53,080 nucleotides of DNA from Desulfobulbaceae bacterium. GTDB lineage: Bacteria > Bacteroidota > Ignavibacteria > Kapaibacteriales > UBA2268. A model generated the notes under the pieces. The model did no database searches and had not been told where the DNA came from. It saw only the letters and a list, made by a program, of their open reading frames with translations. Below are positions 7,877-16,818 of the stretch, one piece after another. The DNA lies in the NCBI GenBank assembly GCA_018335795.1, contig JAGXRP010000002.1, positions 1-53,080 of the forward strand, in the 5' to 3' direction. Made by a program: the position numbers and the translations under genes. The number at the start of each line of letters is the position of its first letter. Within the stretch, counting starts at the first letter, position 1.

Positions 7877-8941
7877 TTAATGTGCATGACTTTCAGCTCC
7901 ATGCTCGTGAGCATGGTCGCCAATTGCTAATCCTACAAATATTGCCGTCAACATAGTAAACAAATAGGCTTGGATTGTTGCTACCAACAATTCGAGTGCA
8001 TATATAAATAATGAAAACGCGGTTATTGCCGGCGATAATGCCAATGTCTTGAAAAAGAATAAAATCCCTAATAGCGAAAGCAAAATTACGTGTCCCGCTG
8101 TCATATTTGCAAAAAGACGAATTGTGAGAGCGAAAGGCTTAATGAACAAACCTACTACTTCAATGGGTACCATTATGAATCCAAGCCACCAAGGAGCTCC
8201 GCCCAATAAATGCTTGAACCATGCTCCGACTCCTGAAACCTTCATGGCTGTTATATTGATTACAAGAAACGAGATAATTGCCAATCCTCCTGTTGTAGCT
8301 ATGGCTCCGGTTGCTGTATGGGCGCCCGGAATCAATCCCATTAAGTTCATAGTCCAAATGAAAAAAAATAGGGCTATGAAATAGGGGAGTAGGAAATCTG
8401 ATACTGCTACCGAAGGAATGTTCGGACGTACCATTTGGTCGCGTACATATAGGATTATTGATTCTACTGCATTTTGAAATCCTGATGGGGCTTTGCCGGG
8501 GCGCTTTTTGTATCCTACAATTGCTTTGCGGAATATTGCAACACAGATTAATATTGCGAGCCATTGGAATATTACAAAGTTTGTAATAGACAAATCCCAA
8601 GCTGGGGCAAGCCCTGTCTCATTATTGACTATTGATTTGTGACCTTTGTGTTCGGTCACTGTATATAAACCTGATTCTTTTACTGCTTTGGTATTTTTGA
8701 AGAAATGAAATCCGTTATCAATATAAATTTTAGGGAGGTCTGTGATTTTATAAGCACCTATGTATAATGCATCGTGGTCGTTTAACTTCCCAAGCAATTG
8801 CATGAAAATCGAACCTTCTTGCTCTTCATGCCCTTGTTTGCTATCAGTATGTGAATGATCGTGCTCTTGAAGTTCTAATTCGTTAGATGAATTTTTGGTA
8901 TCTATCAAATCCAACTTTGTGTTGGAGTTATTTTGACTCAT
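7877..8941 (-). CDS. atpB: ATP synthase F0 a subunit with His-rich ends
   Basis: This 354-residue protein is longer than the roughly 270 residues of E. coli a. The extra length is an N-terminal segment of about 115 residues before the first core membrane helix. It contains a His/Glu-rich stretch (ELQEHDHSHTDSKQGHEEQE) and recalls the long a subunits of Bacteroidota. The essential arginine is Arg275 in ALTIRLFANMTAGH. The C-terminus is again His-rich (GDHAHEHGAESHAH). Several core membrane helices are visible between residues 120 and 340. Both His clusters could bind metal, but no role is known to me. Confidence 0.96.
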   Translation of the reverse strand: MSQNNSNTKLDLIDTKNSSNELELQEHDHSHTDSKQGHEEQEGSIFMQLLGKLNDHDALYIGAYKITDLPKIYIDNGFHFFKNTKAVKESGLYTVTEHKGHKSIVNNETGLAPAWDLSITNFVIFQWLAILICVAIFRKAIVGYKKRPGKAPSGFQNAVESIILYVRDQMVRPNIPSVAVSDFLLPYFIALFFFIWTMNLMGLIPGAHTATGAIATTGGLAIISFLVINITAMKVSGVGAWFKHLLGGAPWWLGFIMVPIEVVGLFIKPFALTIRLFANMTAGHVILLSLLGILFFFKTLALSPAITAFSLFIYALELLVATIQAYLFTMLTAIFVGLAIGDHAHEHGAESHAH

Positions 8942-8963
8942 GCAGAAATCCTTTGTTTATCAT

Positions 8964-9260
8964 TCATTTGAATTTTATCACGCTAAAACGTTTGTTGATA
9001 TATAATATTTCACTTAACAAAGCCACAAAATGACTCACTACAAAACTTACTGCGAAAACAATTTGGTCGAATCCGCTGAACTTGATTATAGCTACGACAA
9101 TAACAACCGAAATCAAGAATTTTATTGCCAACAAACCAAAAAATTTATTGACAAAATCCTTCCAATTTTGCTTCATCATAATCCTTTCGAGCCTTTTGAT
9201 TACAATCAGAGCCCCGACAGCATTTATGACAACTGACGTAAGTATAGCTAATAATGTCAA
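8964..9260 (-). CDS. AtpI-like small membrane protein of the ATP synthase operon
   Basis: This 98-residue protein has three hydrophobic segments (about residues 3-21, 38-62 and 66-85) and a short basic end. Size, topology and position directly before atpB fit the AtpI/UncI-like proteins that assist c-ring or a-subunit assembly, although the sequence itself is poorly conserved. Its start overlaps the stop of the AtpZ-like gene by 4 bases. Function is assigned mainly by context. Confidence 0.7.
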   Translation of the reverse strand: MTLLAILTSVVINAVGALIVIKRLERIMMKQNWKDFVNKFFGLLAIKFLISVVIVVAIIKFSGFDQIVFAVSFVVSHFVALLSEILYINKRFSVIKFK

Positions 9261-9460
9261 AGAGTTTTCTTGTCCTTAATGTCTTTACTTTTTTTACCTT
9301 CGGAATTTATCAATGCTACAGTTTTAAACAACTTGTACATACTGACAATGAAACCGAACAGACCTAGTATCAGAGTCCACAAAGGGCTTGTTCCATACTT
9401 TTGGTCGAGCCAATAATGACCTATCAACACACCAAAAGCCGCCGGCAAGAAGGTCTCCAA
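9257..9460 (-). CDS. atpZ: AtpZ/AtpI family protein, start uncertain
   Basis: The product has two membrane helices joined by GHYWLDQKYGTSPLW, the 'G-x-x-LD-x-x-x-GT-x-P' signature of the ATPase_gene1 (AtpZ) family. It is the first gene of the atp operon. The listed start is a TTG at 9460 giving 67 residues. The same frame stays open to 9547 and the upstream residues (KPRNWSQSGRFITIGLE) look like genuine family sequence, yet this stretch has no ATG, GTG or TTG. The nearest ATG (9522) is out of frame by two. Either a non-AUG start is used, or a frameshift (real or sequencing) lies between 9460 and 9522. Confidence 0.75.
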   Translation of the reverse strand: METFLPAAFGVLIGHYWLDQKYGTSPLWTLILGLFGFIVSMYKLFKTVALINSEGKKSKDIKDKKTL

Positions 9461-9555
9461 ACCAATAGTAATAAACCTTCCTGATTGCGACCAATTTCTT
9501 GGTTTAGTTGAATTAATGTCATTTTTAATTTCAAAATACCGAAAATATTAAAGTT

Positions 9556-9586
9556 CAAAAATAATACTTTTATACAAGACTAACAA
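9556..9586 (-). promoter_or_regulatory. Bacteroidota-type promoter of the ATP synthase operon
   Basis: On the minus strand TTG (9586-9584) is followed after 20 bases by TATTTTTG (9563-9556), fitting TTG-N19-TAnnTTTG. Transcription would begin near 9549, so the AtpZ start codon must lie downstream of that. Confidence 0.6.
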
Positions 9587-9628
9587 GATATTTTGTCATG
9601 AATTTATTTTAATATGACATAATTGTAT

Positions 9629-10990
9629 CTAAAAGCCGTATTCAAACAAGTTTTTAATTACATCTTCGGTGAAAATATTTTCTGATTCGCCGTACCATTT
9701 GCCGTCTGGTATCAAAATAAGCGAACCGTAAGTAGACGGGTCATATGGAATGAAAGCGGATGTTGCTATTTCGGTCTTTTCTTCGGGGCGGTATTCATTG
9801 TCATAATCAATGACTACAAATGTGCATCCGATTTCATAAAATTCATCATCTATTGGGTTGCTTTCATACCCAAACAAAGTGAATGGAATTCTAAACTTCA
9901 AAACATAACCCAAACTGTCGTCCAAATAATTTGAGACTGCTTTAATCAATTTTGCATCTTCCTTTTGGATATCAGTCAATTCATCATTAGTAGATACTTT
10001 TACATATGGGTCTTTGTCTAAGAAATTTCCCGGAAAGACACTAATTTTATACAATCCTTTTATAGATTGAGTTCGGAATTTCACTTTATTCCCGTTTCTT
10101 TCAGTGAATCTATCAAATGTCGGGTTAGAATTTATGTCGAACCAAATATCCAAATAATCACTTATGCAGGTATCACAACTTTGAGTTACAATTGCATCGT
10201 CAATTACTTCGACTGTAAAATACAAATATTCATCATCGAATGCTGAAGTCACTTTGAATGAGCAATCTTTTTCACCTTTCCAATCATATGCACCTTCGTG
10301 AACGAAATCGGTATAATTTGCGAAAGTGTCCCCGAAATAACCTTTGTAAACAGTTCTGCCACGTCTGTAGGTCGGGATACTCAAGAAATCTCTGTAAAAC
10401 AGTTCTTTTCCGCTTCGAGTGTTGATATATTTTTCACTACCACGTAAAGTCTTGTAGTTTCGGACACTTTCATGAGTCAAATCGCCTACACGCCCTGTAT
10501 TAAATACTTCACCAAGCAAAATCGAGCCGTTATCATATGTATAACCGTCCATTTTCCAGTGATTTTCCTCAAATTTCTTTGTTACAAAGCAAATATTATT
10601 TCTGATTACCACCCCAATTTCGAGTGGTAATTCCACAAATTGATACTTGTGGTGAGCGACTCGTCGCATAAATCCATCAATATCAACAAATAAATAAACC
10701 TGCATATTTCGCGACCTATCGCCGGCAAGTCTTAGAGTAATTCCAAGGTCTGCATGGTCATCGCCCGAAAAATCGCCAATATCATAGCCCCAAATGAAAT
10801 AATCTATTCCTTGCGGCAATTGCTTATAGACGTCATCAATAAGCAACTTATCAAAATAAGGCTCCAATCGTTGGGCAAGCTCGGAAAACTTAAGACCGGA
10901 TTGGCTATAAGATATAGATGTGTTAAACAAGAAAAGTGCAATAAAAAAAACAAAATACTTTGCTAAACTGTTTATTTTCATCACTTGCAT
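9629..10990 (-). CDS. Secreted protein with C-terminal CBM9-like domain
   Basis: This is a 453-residue protein with an N-terminal signal peptide (KYFVFFIALFLFNTSISYS, then Q). Residues 1-200 have no recognised domain but include an FSGDDHADLGITLR segment like an FG-GAP/VCBS-type calcium loop. From about residue 215 the pattern (TDFVHEGAYDWKG, DEYLYFTVEVIDD, DYLDIWFDIN, GYVLKFRIPFTLFG) matches the CBM9-like/DOMON fold found in carbohydrate-binding and heme-binding exported proteins. A second ATG at 10981 is an alternative start. The gene begins 4 bp after the PfkB kinase stop. No T9SS sorting domain was seen. Confidence 0.7.
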   Translation of the reverse strand: MQVMKINSLAKYFVFFIALFLFNTSISYSQSGLKFSELAQRLEPYFDKLLIDDVYKQLPQGIDYFIWGYDIGDFSGDDHADLGITLRLAGDRSRNMQVYLFVDIDGFMRRVAHHKYQFVELPLEIGVVIRNNICFVTKKFEENHWKMDGYTYDNGSILLGEVFNTGRVGDLTHESVRNYKTLRGSEKYINTRSGKELFYRDFLSIPTYRRGRTVYKGYFGDTFANYTDFVHEGAYDWKGEKDCSFKVTSAFDDEYLYFTVEVIDDAIVTQSCDTCISDYLDIWFDINSNPTFDRFTERNGNKVKFRTQSIKGLYKISVFPGNFLDKDPYVKVSTNDELTDIQKEDAKLIKAVSNYLDDSLGYVLKFRIPFTLFGYESNPIDDEFYEIGCTFVVIDYDNEYRPEEKTEIATSAFIPYDPSTYGSLILIPDGKWYGESENIFTEDVIKNLFEYGF

Positions 10991-10994
10991 ACCA

Positions 10995-11987
10995 TTATTG
11001 ATTTAAATTATATATTGACTTTTTGATTTCACTTAGTCCTGATGCAATTCGTGCTCCGAATTGTGATACTACTTTTGCTCCGGCTGCGGATGCCAAATTA
11101 CCTGCTATCCTCAATGAATTTGTATCAATCAATCCATACATAAATGCTCCGGCGAATACATCGCCTGCACCTGTAGTATCTTTTAGAGTTGCCGGGTAAG
11201 CAGCTATATGTTGTTTTTTGCGATTCCAAAGTATTTGACTTCCCTTAGAACCCATTGTAATGACTACATTTTGGCTTCTGTCCGCAAAAAAGTCCATTGC
11301 TTCATCAATAGTTGCTTTACCTGTAAATGATAAAGCTTCGGCTTCGTTACAAAACACTAATTCGCTCTCATTGACAACGCGGTCAAGATTCGCTTTGAAA
11401 TTATCGGTAATAAATGTGTCCGAAAAGGTGACTGCAACTTTTGTATGATGGAGCCTCGCATATTCCGTAGCCCTGAAAACGGCTTTAGTGCCCGAAGGAT
11501 TAGAAAATTTATACCCTTCGATATAAAGCCATTCGGAGCGTTTGATTAATTCTTCATCAATATTTGCTTCTGTGAATAGTGCAGTGGCTGCAAGAGATGT
11601 GTGCATTGTGCGTTCCGAATCCGGAGTTATCAGCACAACGCATGTTCCGGTGGCTGTTTTCGCAATAGTTTGAGCACTCAATACTATGCCTAATTTCTTA
11701 AATTCTTCTGCATAAAATCTCCCAAATTCATCATCGCCCAGTACAGTTTTATATGCTGCTTTGCCACCAAGCTGTCTAAATGCTATTATTGTATTTGCTG
11801 CCGAGCCACCGCTACAGCGATTCATGGGTTTGTTTGCAAATGATTTCAAAATATCGGATTGCACCACTTCATCTACAAGTCTCATCTCGCTACGACGAAG
11901 CCCAAGTTTTGCAAATTCAGCATCGCTAAGTTCATATTGCAAATCCACTAATCCATTACCAAGCCCGAGAAGTTGAATATCTTTCAT
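10995..11987 (-). CDS. PfkB-family sugar/nucleoside kinase (adenosine kinase-like)
   Basis: This 330-residue ribokinase-fold kinase has the N-terminal Gly pair CSGGSAANT (residues 58-66) and the C-terminal PfkB signature DTTGAGDVFAGAF (270-282), with Asp276 as catalytic base in the GAGD anion hole. The start (GLGNGLVDLQYELSDAEFAKLGL) resembles the adenosine-kinase-like branch rather than ribokinase. The substrate cannot be fixed from sequence. It sits 3 bp after ddl in a compact minus-strand run. Confidence 0.88.
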   Translation of the reverse strand: MKDIQLLGLGNGLVDLQYELSDAEFAKLGLRRSEMRLVDEVVQSDILKSFANKPMNRCSGGSAANTIIAFRQLGGKAAYKTVLGDDEFGRFYAEEFKKLGIVLSAQTIAKTATGTCVVLITPDSERTMHTSLAATALFTEANIDEELIKRSEWLYIEGYKFSNPSGTKAVFRATEYARLHHTKVAVTFSDTFITDNFKANLDRVVNESELVFCNEAEALSFTGKATIDEAMDFFADRSQNVVITMGSKGSQILWNRKKQHIAAYPATLKDTTGAGDVFAGAFMYGLIDTNSLRIAGNLASAAGAKVVSQFGARIASGLSEIKKSIYNLNQ

Positions 11988-11990
11988 CTT

Positions 11991-13019
11991 TTAATCTTTT
12001 TCCTTATTTAAAGCTAAATTTACGATTTTTTCGCAGAGTTCGGGGAATTCTATGCCGATTTCCTTTGCAGCCATAGGTACTAAACTTTTAGACGTAAAGC
12101 CGGGAATTGTATTTAATTCCAAACACCATGGCTGACCTTCGTCGTCTAATCGGAAATCCACTCGAGCAAATCCGTCACATCCCAATACATTATAAACTAT
12201 TGTTGCCATTGTCGAAGTGAATTCGGCTATATCATCAGTCAAATCTGCAGGGCATATATATTCCGTCTTGCCTTTGGTATATTTATGTTCATAATCATAA
12301 AATCCGTCGTGAGTTATGATTTCGATAATCGGCAATGCTTCACCACCAATTATCCCGACAGTTAATTCACGTCCTTCTATATATTTTTCGACCAACACAG
12401 GGTCAGAATATTTATTAGCTAATACAATTGCATTGTGAATATCGTCCAGATTGCCATTGTCAATTATTGTCAACCCGATTGTAGAGCCTTGGTCGTTGGG
12501 TTTGATAACCAATTCTTTGCCCAATGATGAACGCAAATCCTTATAAACTTCCAGATTATCAATATCTTTTTTATGAACCATCTCCCATTGCGGAGTAAGA
12601 ACACCCGCGGAAGCAAACATGATTTTCGATGCGGCTTTATCACTCGAAAGGGCACTCGCTTTGACTTTGCTTCCTGTATAGGGAATACCTCGTAACTCAA
12701 GAAGTGATTGGATTAGCCCATCCTCGCCATATTTTCCGTGCAAAACTATGAATGCAACATCAATGGAGTCGAATACATCGGACGCTATACAATCTATATA
12801 TGCACGTTTTTCGAATTGCTTTAGGTCTTCAATATCATGAAATTTTTCAATATCGGCTATTTGCTCTTCGCTGCGAACCAAAAAATCGGCTCCATAAGCA
12901 GGGTCAACCGGCACAACTTCGTAATCTAAAGAACGTAATGCCTCGATAACCGCTTTACCACCTGCGATTGCAACATTTCTTTCAGTTGAGATTCCACCAT
13001 AAACAACAGCTATTTTCAT
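11991..13019 (-). CDS. ddl: D-alanine--D-alanine ligase
   Basis: This 342-residue ATP-grasp enzyme makes the D-Ala-D-Ala dipeptide of peptidoglycan. The start MKIAVVYGGISTER has the N-terminal GG(x)S loop. GKYGEDGLIQSLLELRGIPYTGS is diagnostic for Ddl, as are EKYIEGRELTVG and the metal-binding end GFARVDFRLDDEGQPWCLELNTIPGFT. Length is normal. It starts immediately before the UDG stop (no gap), indicating co-transcription with that gene. Confidence 0.96.
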   Translation of the reverse strand: MKIAVVYGGISTERNVAIAGGKAVIEALRSLDYEVVPVDPAYGADFLVRSEEQIADIEKFHDIEDLKQFEKRAYIDCIASDVFDSIDVAFIVLHGKYGEDGLIQSLLELRGIPYTGSKVKASALSSDKAASKIMFASAGVLTPQWEMVHKKDIDNLEVYKDLRSSLGKELVIKPNDQGSTIGLTIIDNGNLDDIHNAIVLANKYSDPVLVEKYIEGRELTVGIIGGEALPIIEIITHDGFYDYEHKYTKGKTEYICPADLTDDIAEFTSTMATIVYNVLGCDGFARVDFRLDDEGQPWCLELNTIPGFTSKSLVPMAAKEIGIEFPELCEKIVNLALNKEKD

Positions 13020-13823
13020 TTATTTTCCAGAATTTAGTAAATATTCGTCATATAATTTTCTTAAGAATCTTACATCATCCCATACGAATTGTTTCCAAGC
13101 CGGATTTCTGAGCAATGCAGCAGGATGATATGTTGTTATCATTTTTATATTGTGATAATCCAAAACTTTTCCGCGAATTTCGGACATCTTATGCGTTTTT
13201 TTGAGCAATGTGTCAACCGAAGTCAGTCCCAACGATAGTATGAAAGCAGGTTTTATCAAATCAATCTGCTTTTTCAAATATGGTTCGCATTTGTCAACTT
13301 CCTCTTTGACCGGTCTGCGGTTGCTCGGAGGACGACATTTGATGATATTTGCTATAAAGACTTCTTCGCGACTCAGATTGATTGATTCGAGAATTTTTGT
13401 CAGCAGCTGACCTGCACGTCCTACAAATGGTTTACCCTGTTCGTCTTCATCTGCTCCCGGAGCTTCGCCAATCACCATTATATCTGCATTTGGATTACCC
13501 GTGCCGAATACAAATTTGATTCGCGTTTCCCCAAGCGGACACTCGAGGCAGGTGTTGATTTGAGAATCAAGCTCGTCCAATGTAGTCGCTGATTTCCAAT
13601 TGCTCTCAGTACTCAATCTTTTTCCTTGCACTTTTTGCGGCGGCGTGTCTTGTATCTTCGGTTTGATTATTTCTTCCTCTTTCAAAATTTCCTTTTGTGC
13701 TAACTTCGTTTCAGTCGCTTTGAATTCGATTCCGACATTATTATCAAGCAATAATCCGTTGCCGTAAAGCTCGGCATTGAATTTCATATACTCGATAAGT
13801 CCGTTTTTTATGTTTGATTTCAT
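13020..13823 (-). CDS. Family 4 uracil-DNA glycosylase (Fe-S type)
   Basis: This 267-residue protein removes uracil from DNA in base-excision repair. The catalytic/water-activating motif [12 protein letters not shown] lies at residues 119-130 and the second motif HPAALLRNP at 233-241. Four cysteines (Cys92, Cys95, Cys163, Cys179) are placed as in family 4 enzymes that bind a [4Fe-4S] cluster. Residues 1-80 form an N-terminal extension that looks disordered and charged. It is the first gene of a minus-strand run with ddl. A TACTTTTG promoter box lies 22 bp upstream. Confidence 0.93.
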   Translation of the reverse strand: MKSNIKNGLIEYMKFNAELYGNGLLLDNNVGIEFKATETKLAQKEILKEEEIIKPKIQDTPPQKVQGKRLSTESNWKSATTLDELDSQINTCLECPLGETRIKFVFGTGNPNADIMVIGEAPGADEDEQGKPFVGRAGQLLTKILESINLSREEVFIANIIKCRPPSNRRPVKEEVDKCEPYLKKQIDLIKPAFILSLGLTSVDTLLKKTHKMSEIRGKVLDYHNIKMITTYHPAALLRNPAWKQFVWDDVRFLRKLYDEYLLNSGK

Positions 13824-13844
13824 ATATGCTACCTGTCAACTATA

Positions 13845-13852
13845 CAAAAGTA
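13845..13852 (-). promoter_or_regulatory. -7 box TACTTTTG upstream of the UDG gene
   Basis: The minus strand reads TACTTTTG at 13852-13845, matching TAnnTTTG, 21 bases before the ATG. No clear TTG lies 19 bases further upstream. Confidence 0.45.
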
Positions 13853-13922
13853 AGAAAAATGAACGACTTAAATTTAGACAATAAATCGAAACCAAAAACA
13901 CGGTTTATTCATAAAATGATAT

Positions 13923-13930
13923 TATTTTTG
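13923..13930 (+). promoter_or_regulatory. -7 box TATTTTTG upstream of ptb-buk
   Basis: TATTTTTG at 13923-13930 matches TAnnTTTG, 51 bp before the ptb ATG, in the divergent spacer. The -33 element is only TTT-like. Confidence 0.45.
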
Positions 13931-13981
13931 TATTTAGTATTGTTTAATCTGAACAAAATGTAAATTAAATGGAGAAAAGCC

Positions 13982-14878
13982 ATGGAGATTAAGTCATTAA
14001 ATAGCTTTGTTGATATAGCCAAAAGTAAAGTCAAGAAGAATCTTGTAGTAGCTGCAGCAGAAGATGAACATGTATTAGGTGCAGTCAAAGACGCTGCTGC
14101 AAATGATATAATAGAACCAATCTTCGTTGGAAACAAACAAAAAATAGATGCTATTGCTGCAAAAATCCAATTTGATATTTCAAAATTTGAACTAATCGAA
14201 GAAAGCAATCCCGCAACGTCGGCTCAAATTGCTGTCAAACAAATAATTGACGGGCACGCACAGATTTTGATGAAAGGATTGGTTGGTACTGCTGATTTTT
14301 TGAGGGCAATTCTTCAAAAAGATAGCGGTTTGCGAAAAGGAGATTTGTTGTCTCATATCGGCTTTTTCGAAGTCCCGACTTATCATAAAATCATTGCTCT
14401 GACCGATGCAGCACAAAACATCGCTCCCGATTTCAACGAAAAGGTAGCAATACTTAAAAATTCTCTCGATATGTTCAAGCATCTCGGCTATGAGTGTCCC
14501 AAAGTTGCCTGCCTCGCAGCAATCGAAGGTGTAAACCCGAAAATGCCATCAACTATGGAGGCTGCAGCATTGACTCAGATGAATCGCCGAAATCAAATCG
14601 CAGGATGTATCATAGACGGTCCTTTGGCATTCGATAATGCCGTTTCCAAATTATCTGCTGAGCATAAAGGAATCGAAAGTGAAGTTGCCGGCGATGCAGA
14701 CTTGCTTTTTGCTCCCAATATAGAGGTCGCAAATGTTTTATATAAATCGTTCACATATTTTGCAAATGCAACGGTCGCTGCTATTATCCTCGGAGCATCC
14801 GTTCCGGTAGTGCTAACTTCGCGTTCCGATTCTGACAAGAGCAAACTAATGTCTATTGCATTGGCGGCATGTTATTAA
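13982..14878 (+). CDS. ptb: Phosphate butyryltransferase
   Basis: This 298-residue enzyme of the phosphate acetyl/butyryltransferase family transfers the acyl group of butyryl-CoA, or a branched-chain analogue, to phosphate. Family segments seen are KNLVVAAAEDEHVLGAVKDA, EPIFVGNKQKI, LMKGLVGTADFLRAIL and the end HKGIESEVAGDADLLFAPNIE. GGAG precedes the ATG by 8 bases. The butyrate kinase gene follows at 26 bp. Together they make the CoA-releasing, ATP-yielding Ptb-Buk pair. Direction in vivo (butyrate or isobutyrate/isovalerate production, or acyl activation) cannot be told from sequence. Confidence 0.95.
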   Translation: MEIKSLNSFVDIAKSKVKKNLVVAAAEDEHVLGAVKDAAANDIIEPIFVGNKQKIDAIAAKIQFDISKFELIEESNPATSAQIAVKQIIDGHAQILMKGLVGTADFLRAILQKDSGLRKGDLLSHIGFFEVPTYHKIIALTDAAQNIAPDFNEKVAILKNSLDMFKHLGYECPKVACLAAIEGVNPKMPSTMEAAALTQMNRRNQIAGCIIDGPLAFDNAVSKLSAEHKGIESEVAGDADLLFAPNIEVANVLYKSFTYFANATVAAIILGASVPVVLTSRSDSDKSKLMSIALAACY

Positions 14879-14904
14879 AATTTTATCCAACAGGAAAATG
14901 AATC

Positions 14905-15975
14905 ATGAAATTACTTGCTATTAACCCCGGTTCGACTTCAACGAAAATCGGTGTTTACGAAGATTTAAACTTATTATTCGATAAAACCTTGCGTCATAGT
15001 GTCGAAGATTTGGATATTTTCCCATCTATAATAGACCAATATGACTTTCGCAAAAATGTGATTATCGAGGCTTTGAAAGAAAATAATATTGATATTAAAG
15101 AAATTGATGCCTTTGTTGGTCGTGGTGGTTTAGTCAAACCAATTCCCGGCGGAGTTTATCGTACCAGCACAGCGTTGTTGGAGGACTTGAAAAAAGGAAT
15201 TCTCGGTGAGCACGCTTCCAATTTAGGTGGAATTTTGGCTTATGAATTAGCTCGGACTGTCGGCAAACAAACAAATTCCTTCATCGTTGACCCTGTAGTT
15301 GTTGATGAATTGGACGATATTGCTCGCTATTCAGGACGTCCCGAAATGCCGAGAGTAAGCATCTTTCACGCCTTGAACCAAAAAGCTGTTGCAAGACGTT
15401 TTGCTCGCGAACGCGGCAAAAAATACGAGGATTTCAACTTAATTGTGGTTCATCTCGGTGGTGGTATCACAGTTGGTGCTCATAAGAACGGACGAGTTAT
15501 TGATGTGAACAATGGTCTCGACGGCGAAGGACCATTCTCGCCCGAAAGAGCTGGTAGCCTTCCTGTTGGGACACTCACAAAAATCTGTTTTTCCGGGAAA
15601 TATCAATTGCACCAAGTTAAAAAGATGATTACCGGACAAGGTGGAATCGTGTCTTATCTTGGCACAAATAATTGCATGGAAGTAGAGGAGAAAATCGAAA
15701 AAGGTGACCAAAAGGCAAAGATGGTTTACTTAGCGATGGCATATCAAATTTCTAAAGAAATCGGCTCACTCGCTACAGTTCTCGAAGGCAAAATTGATGC
15801 GATTATTCTCACAGGTGGTGTTGCTTATTCCGAATTGCTCACGAAGTGGATTCGCAAAAGAGTTGCATTTTTGGCTCCTGTTTTCGTTTATCCCGGCGAA
15901 GATGAATTGCAAGCTTTAGCCGAAGGTGTATATTTCGCCATAAACGGTGAAATTGAAATCAAGGAGTATATTTAA
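14905..15975 (+). CDS. buk: Butyrate kinase
   Basis: This 356-residue acetate/propionate/butyrate kinase-fold protein makes ATP from butyryl-phosphate. It begins with LLAINPGSTSTKIGVYED (the phosphate-1 motif). It has VGRGGLVKPIPGGVY (residues 72-86), the VVHLGGGITVGAHKNGRVIDVNN motif and the late GKIDAIILTGGVAYSE motif, all typical of Buk. It partners Ptb upstream. A GGGCTATGTTT hairpin repeat begins 22 bp after the stop and no strong terminator is visible. Confidence 0.96.
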   Translation: MKLLAINPGSTSTKIGVYEDLNLLFDKTLRHSVEDLDIFPSIIDQYDFRKNVIIEALKENNIDIKEIDAFVGRGGLVKPIPGGVYRTSTALLEDLKKGILGEHASNLGGILAYELARTVGKQTNSFIVDPVVVDELDDIARYSGRPEMPRVSIFHALNQKAVARRFARERGKKYEDFNLIVVHLGGGITVGAHKNGRVIDVNNGLDGEGPFSPERAGSLPVGTLTKICFSGKYQLHQVKKMITGQGGIVSYLGTNNCMEVEEKIEKGDQKAKMVYLAMAYQISKEIGSLATVLEGKIDAIILTGGVAYSELLTKWIRKRVAFLAPVFVYPGEDELQALAEGVYFAINGEIEIKEYI

Positions 15976-16300
15976 AAAAATTATACTATTCTATAACTCA
16001 CGGTTAAAACCATGGGCTATGTTTATTTCTAATTTTAGGGCTATTTTACACTTATATACAACAACGATTCGCTGATGCATTTGTAGTTAAGCAAATATAT
16101 AGAGCAGCCGTATTTCTCAGTTGGTCTATATTTGTATTGAGTATCAATTATGTAATTGCAAAACGTATGAGTTTGAAATCGGTTTTTGAGAGCAGAGTAG
16201 CACAGAATAGAAAATGATATTGCTATTTGGAATTTTTTTTATATTGTTTAATTTGCAATTATAACAAATTTGTAAATTTATACTAGAGGTACTATAAAAA
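15976..16300. other. Spacer after buk with a hairpin repeat and no gene
   Basis: Apart from the hairpin repeat at 15997-16025, this AT-rich 325-bp stretch shows no ORF with start signals or recognised product. It may be decayed DNA upstream of the pseudogene at 16301. Confidence 0.55.
15997..16025 (+). repeat. GGGCTATGTTT hairpin repeat, copy 2
   Basis: CTCACGGTTAAAACCATGGG is an imperfect hairpin (CACGGTT/AACCATG) followed by the conserved tail CTATGTTTA. It is the same family as the copies at 2873 and 21457. Confidence 0.75.
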
Positions 16301-16619
16301 ATGTTCATAAGTATTTCATTGCTTTAGCTATATTAGTAGCAATATTTCATATAAGGAGTTTTGGGCAAAACCCTCCTCGTTTACCGGATTATAATACTTT
16401 GACATCCAAAATAAGTATTGAAATCGAATTGGCAGACATTACCGATGACAAAAATTTAGTGATTGACAAAGACATCGCCGCAAATATTTACTTTCCCGAG
16501 TATGGTATATATACGACTGGTGAAATGATTCTCGGTCAGGGTTGCCAAATTACATAATCCAAGCCGATACTCTCGTTTATCCTAATAATAAATACCCTAA
16601 ATGCCTTATAATGTTTTAG
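16301..16619 (+). pseudogene. Decayed secreted-protein gene (two apparent frame breaks)
   Basis: An ATG at 16301 leads to a stop after eight codons. The frame starting at 16303 encodes VHKYFIALAILVAIFHIRSFGQ, a clear signal peptide ending before Gln. A mature-like sequence follows (NPPRLPDYNTLTSKISIEIELADITDD and more) as far as a stop at 16555. The next frame (from 16545) continues plausibly as PNYIIQADTLVYPNNKYPKCL to a stop at 16617. Two small indels would thus restore a secreted protein of about 105 residues, which itself looks like only the N-terminal part of a larger protein. No family was recognised. Confidence 0.55.
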
Positions 16620-16650
16620 AATATTCAAAATCTTACTTATTCTATAAATG

Positions 16651-16676
16651 AACTCGATATTTAATCGGGTTTTTTA
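16651..16676 (+). terminator. Hairpin and T-tract after the pseudogene
   Basis: AACTCGAT and ATCGGGTT pair (one G-U) around a 4-nt loop and are followed by TTTTTATTTT. It would terminate plus-strand transcription from the pseudogene or from buk. Confidence 0.7.
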
Positions 16677-16818
16677 TTTTCCCTATAATCTACACAAAAT
16701 CAAGCTTAATTGAAGTTTCGTTAAATTCGAAACTTTAAAATGTCAAAATACATACCAAAATGAGTGATAAGTATAACAAAAAAAATTAATTATGTAAAAT
16801 ACACTATGATATTAAACA

